NCBI GenBank assembly: GCA_903897985.1
Contig: CAIUDS010000491.1
Span: forward strand, 1-6,286
Length of the DNA stretch: 6,286 nt
DNA from: an uncultured delta proteobacterium
GTDB lineage: Bacteria; RBG-13-61-14; DRUE01
Direction of reading: 5' to 3'
The notes under the pieces were generated by a model. It was not told where the DNA came from and searched no databases. It saw only the letters and a program-made list of their open reading frames with translations. The translations under genes were made by a program, and so were the position numbers. Of the stretch, positions 5,403-6,286 are shown one piece after another (position 1 is the first letter of the stretch; every line of letters begins with the position of its first letter).

Positions 5403-6286
5403 ATGATCGAGGACCTTGATTACAAACCGATTTTGAAAAAGGCCGCGAGCCGGGGCGGGGAACTGGCCGAGCTGTTCCTCGAAGAGCGCGTCCTGACCGA
5501 GATCCAGATGGAAGCCGGAAGGCTCGAGCGGGTGAGCTTCGGCATGACCCGCGGGGCCGGGGTGCGGCTGATCTCGGGCCTGCGCACGCGCTACGCCTTT
5601 ACCAACTCGCTGCTCAAGAAGGATCTGCTCAAACTCGCGGCTGCGGTGGCCGAGTCCGCGGACAAGGACGCCGCGGTGATCGAGCTGCCCATGGAGTATA
5701 AGCAGGCCGAGGCCAGGCCGGTGAGCAAGATCTTGAAACCGCCGGACCGGGTGGCGGTGAAAGAAAAAGTGGAAATGATCCGCCGGGCCGAGGCGGTCGC
5801 GCGCAAATTTGACCCGCGCATCGTCCAGGTCAAGGTCCGGTATCTGGACCTGACCCGCGCCATCGGCATTGCCAACACTTTGGGCGTCACCGTCTCGGAC
5901 TCGGTCACCCAGCTCGTGTTCATGGTCCAGGTCATCGCGGCCAAGGACCATGACATCCAGGTCGGGTACGAGTCCGTGGGCGGGACCGTCGGCTTCGAGT
6001 TGTTCGAGAAAGAGCAGCCTGAGGCTGTTGCGCTGCGGACCGCGCAAAAAGCGATCATGATGCTCCTGGCCCGGAAAGCGCCGGGCGGCAAGATGCCGGT
6101 GGTGCTTAGCTCGGAGGCCGGCGGGACCATGATCCACGAGGCCATCGGGCACGGACTCGAGGCCGACCTGGCCGAGCAGGGCCTAAGTGTCTACCAGAAC
6201 CAGATCGGGAAAAAAATAGCTAGCGCGCTAGTCTCGGTGGCGGACGACAAGACCCTGCCCAACAAGCGCGGGTCTTACCGCTTTGA
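5403..6286 (+). CDS. tldD: TldD-family metalloprotease subunit (partial, 3' end missing)
   Basis: The first 294 codons are present; E. coli TldD has about 480 residues, so roughly 60% is seen. The start follows AGGTG at 5393-5397 with a 5-base gap. RGAGVRLISG from residue 50 matches the conserved N-terminal region. The zinc-binding HExxxH motif reads HEAIGHGLEAD, with His245, Glu246 and His250; the third metal ligand lies beyond the window. A conserved segment ending KRGSYRF sits at the cut edge. TldD pairs with TldE (PmbA) to form a cytoplasmic protease that degrades unfolded peptides and, in E. coli, matures microcin B17. A TldE gene often follows but would be outside the window. No signal peptide is present, as expected. 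The HExxxH motif favours TldD over TldE, which lacks it. There is no promoter in the 62-base gap that I can recognise, so it may be partly co-transcribed with the GH172 gene. Confidence 0.92.
   Translation, partial: MIEDLDYKPILKKAASRGGELAELFLEERVLTEIQMEAGRLERVSFGMTRGAGVRLISGLRTRYAFTNSLLKKDLLKLAAAVAESADKDAAVIELPMEYKQAEARPVSKILKPPDRVAVKEKVEMIRRAEAVARKFDPRIVQVKVRYLDLTRAIGIANTLGVTVSDSVTQLVFMVQVIAAKDHDIQVGYESVGGTVGFELFEKEQPEAVALRTAQKAIMMLLARKAPGGKMPVVLSSEAGGTMIHEAIGHGLEADLAEQGLSVYQNQIGKKIASALVSVADDKTLPNKRGSYRF

Noticed and set aside
5295..6152. Minus-strand ORF of 285 codons opposite tldD
   Set aside because: The plus strand encodes an unmistakable TldD with its zinc motif. The antisense peptide is rich in His, Asp and Arg with no motif.
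6220..6231. Perfect 12-base palindrome CTAGCGCGCTAG in tldD
   Set aside because: It contains two CTAG tetramers and locally atypical codons, but it is within a conserved coding region and a single such site can be chance.

Overview
This is a bacterial window with short intergenic gaps, Shine-Dalgarno sites and sigma-70-like promoters. The envelope theme (signal peptides, a lipoprotein) and the long-form DUF2961/GH172 protein suggest a Gram-negative-type bacterium, possibly an environmental lineage such as Omnitrophota or another PVC-related group. That placement is inference; there is no rRNA or other marker here to test it. The right two-thirds (from about 2540) is clearly richer in GC than the first 2.5 kb.

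Layout. Positions 1-82 hold the start of a minus-strand gene that leaves the window on the left: a TTGACT/TATACT promoter, an AAGGAG ribosome site and the first five codons. A leader of about 85 nt with possible hairpins then precedes the first full plus-strand gene. Three exported or membrane-anchored proteins follow on the plus strand: a DUF3108-like protein (356-1147), a lipoprotein of the AttH/CrtC lipocalin-like family (1400-2461) and a second DUF3108-like protein (2538-3317), which is a clear paralogue of the first. A 350-base gap contains an imperfect inverted repeat, a degenerate heptamer repeat, a weak minus-strand ORF and, at its right end, the best plus-strand promoter of the window. 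That promoter serves a 557-residue secreted glycoside hydrolase-like protein of family DUF2961/GH172 (3667-5340). A 62-base gap with a perfect hairpin separates it from tldD (5403 to the window end, truncated), a TldD/PmbA family metalloprotease subunit.

How the genes may work together. The first three genes look like an envelope module: a lipocalin-like lipoprotein flanked by two periplasmic proteins that share the VPAGTFxCVxV motif. A role in handling a lipid or other hydrophobic ligand is plausible but not shown. The GH172 protein probably acts on furanosidic or fructan-like glycans outside the cytoplasm. TldD is cytoplasmic and has no obvious link to it beyond position.

No CRISPR array, tRNA, rRNA or intact insertion sequence is visible. 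The points most worth a second look are the paralogue-lipocalin-paralogue arrangement, the duplicated N-terminal half of the GH172 protein, and the shared extended -10 promoter form.
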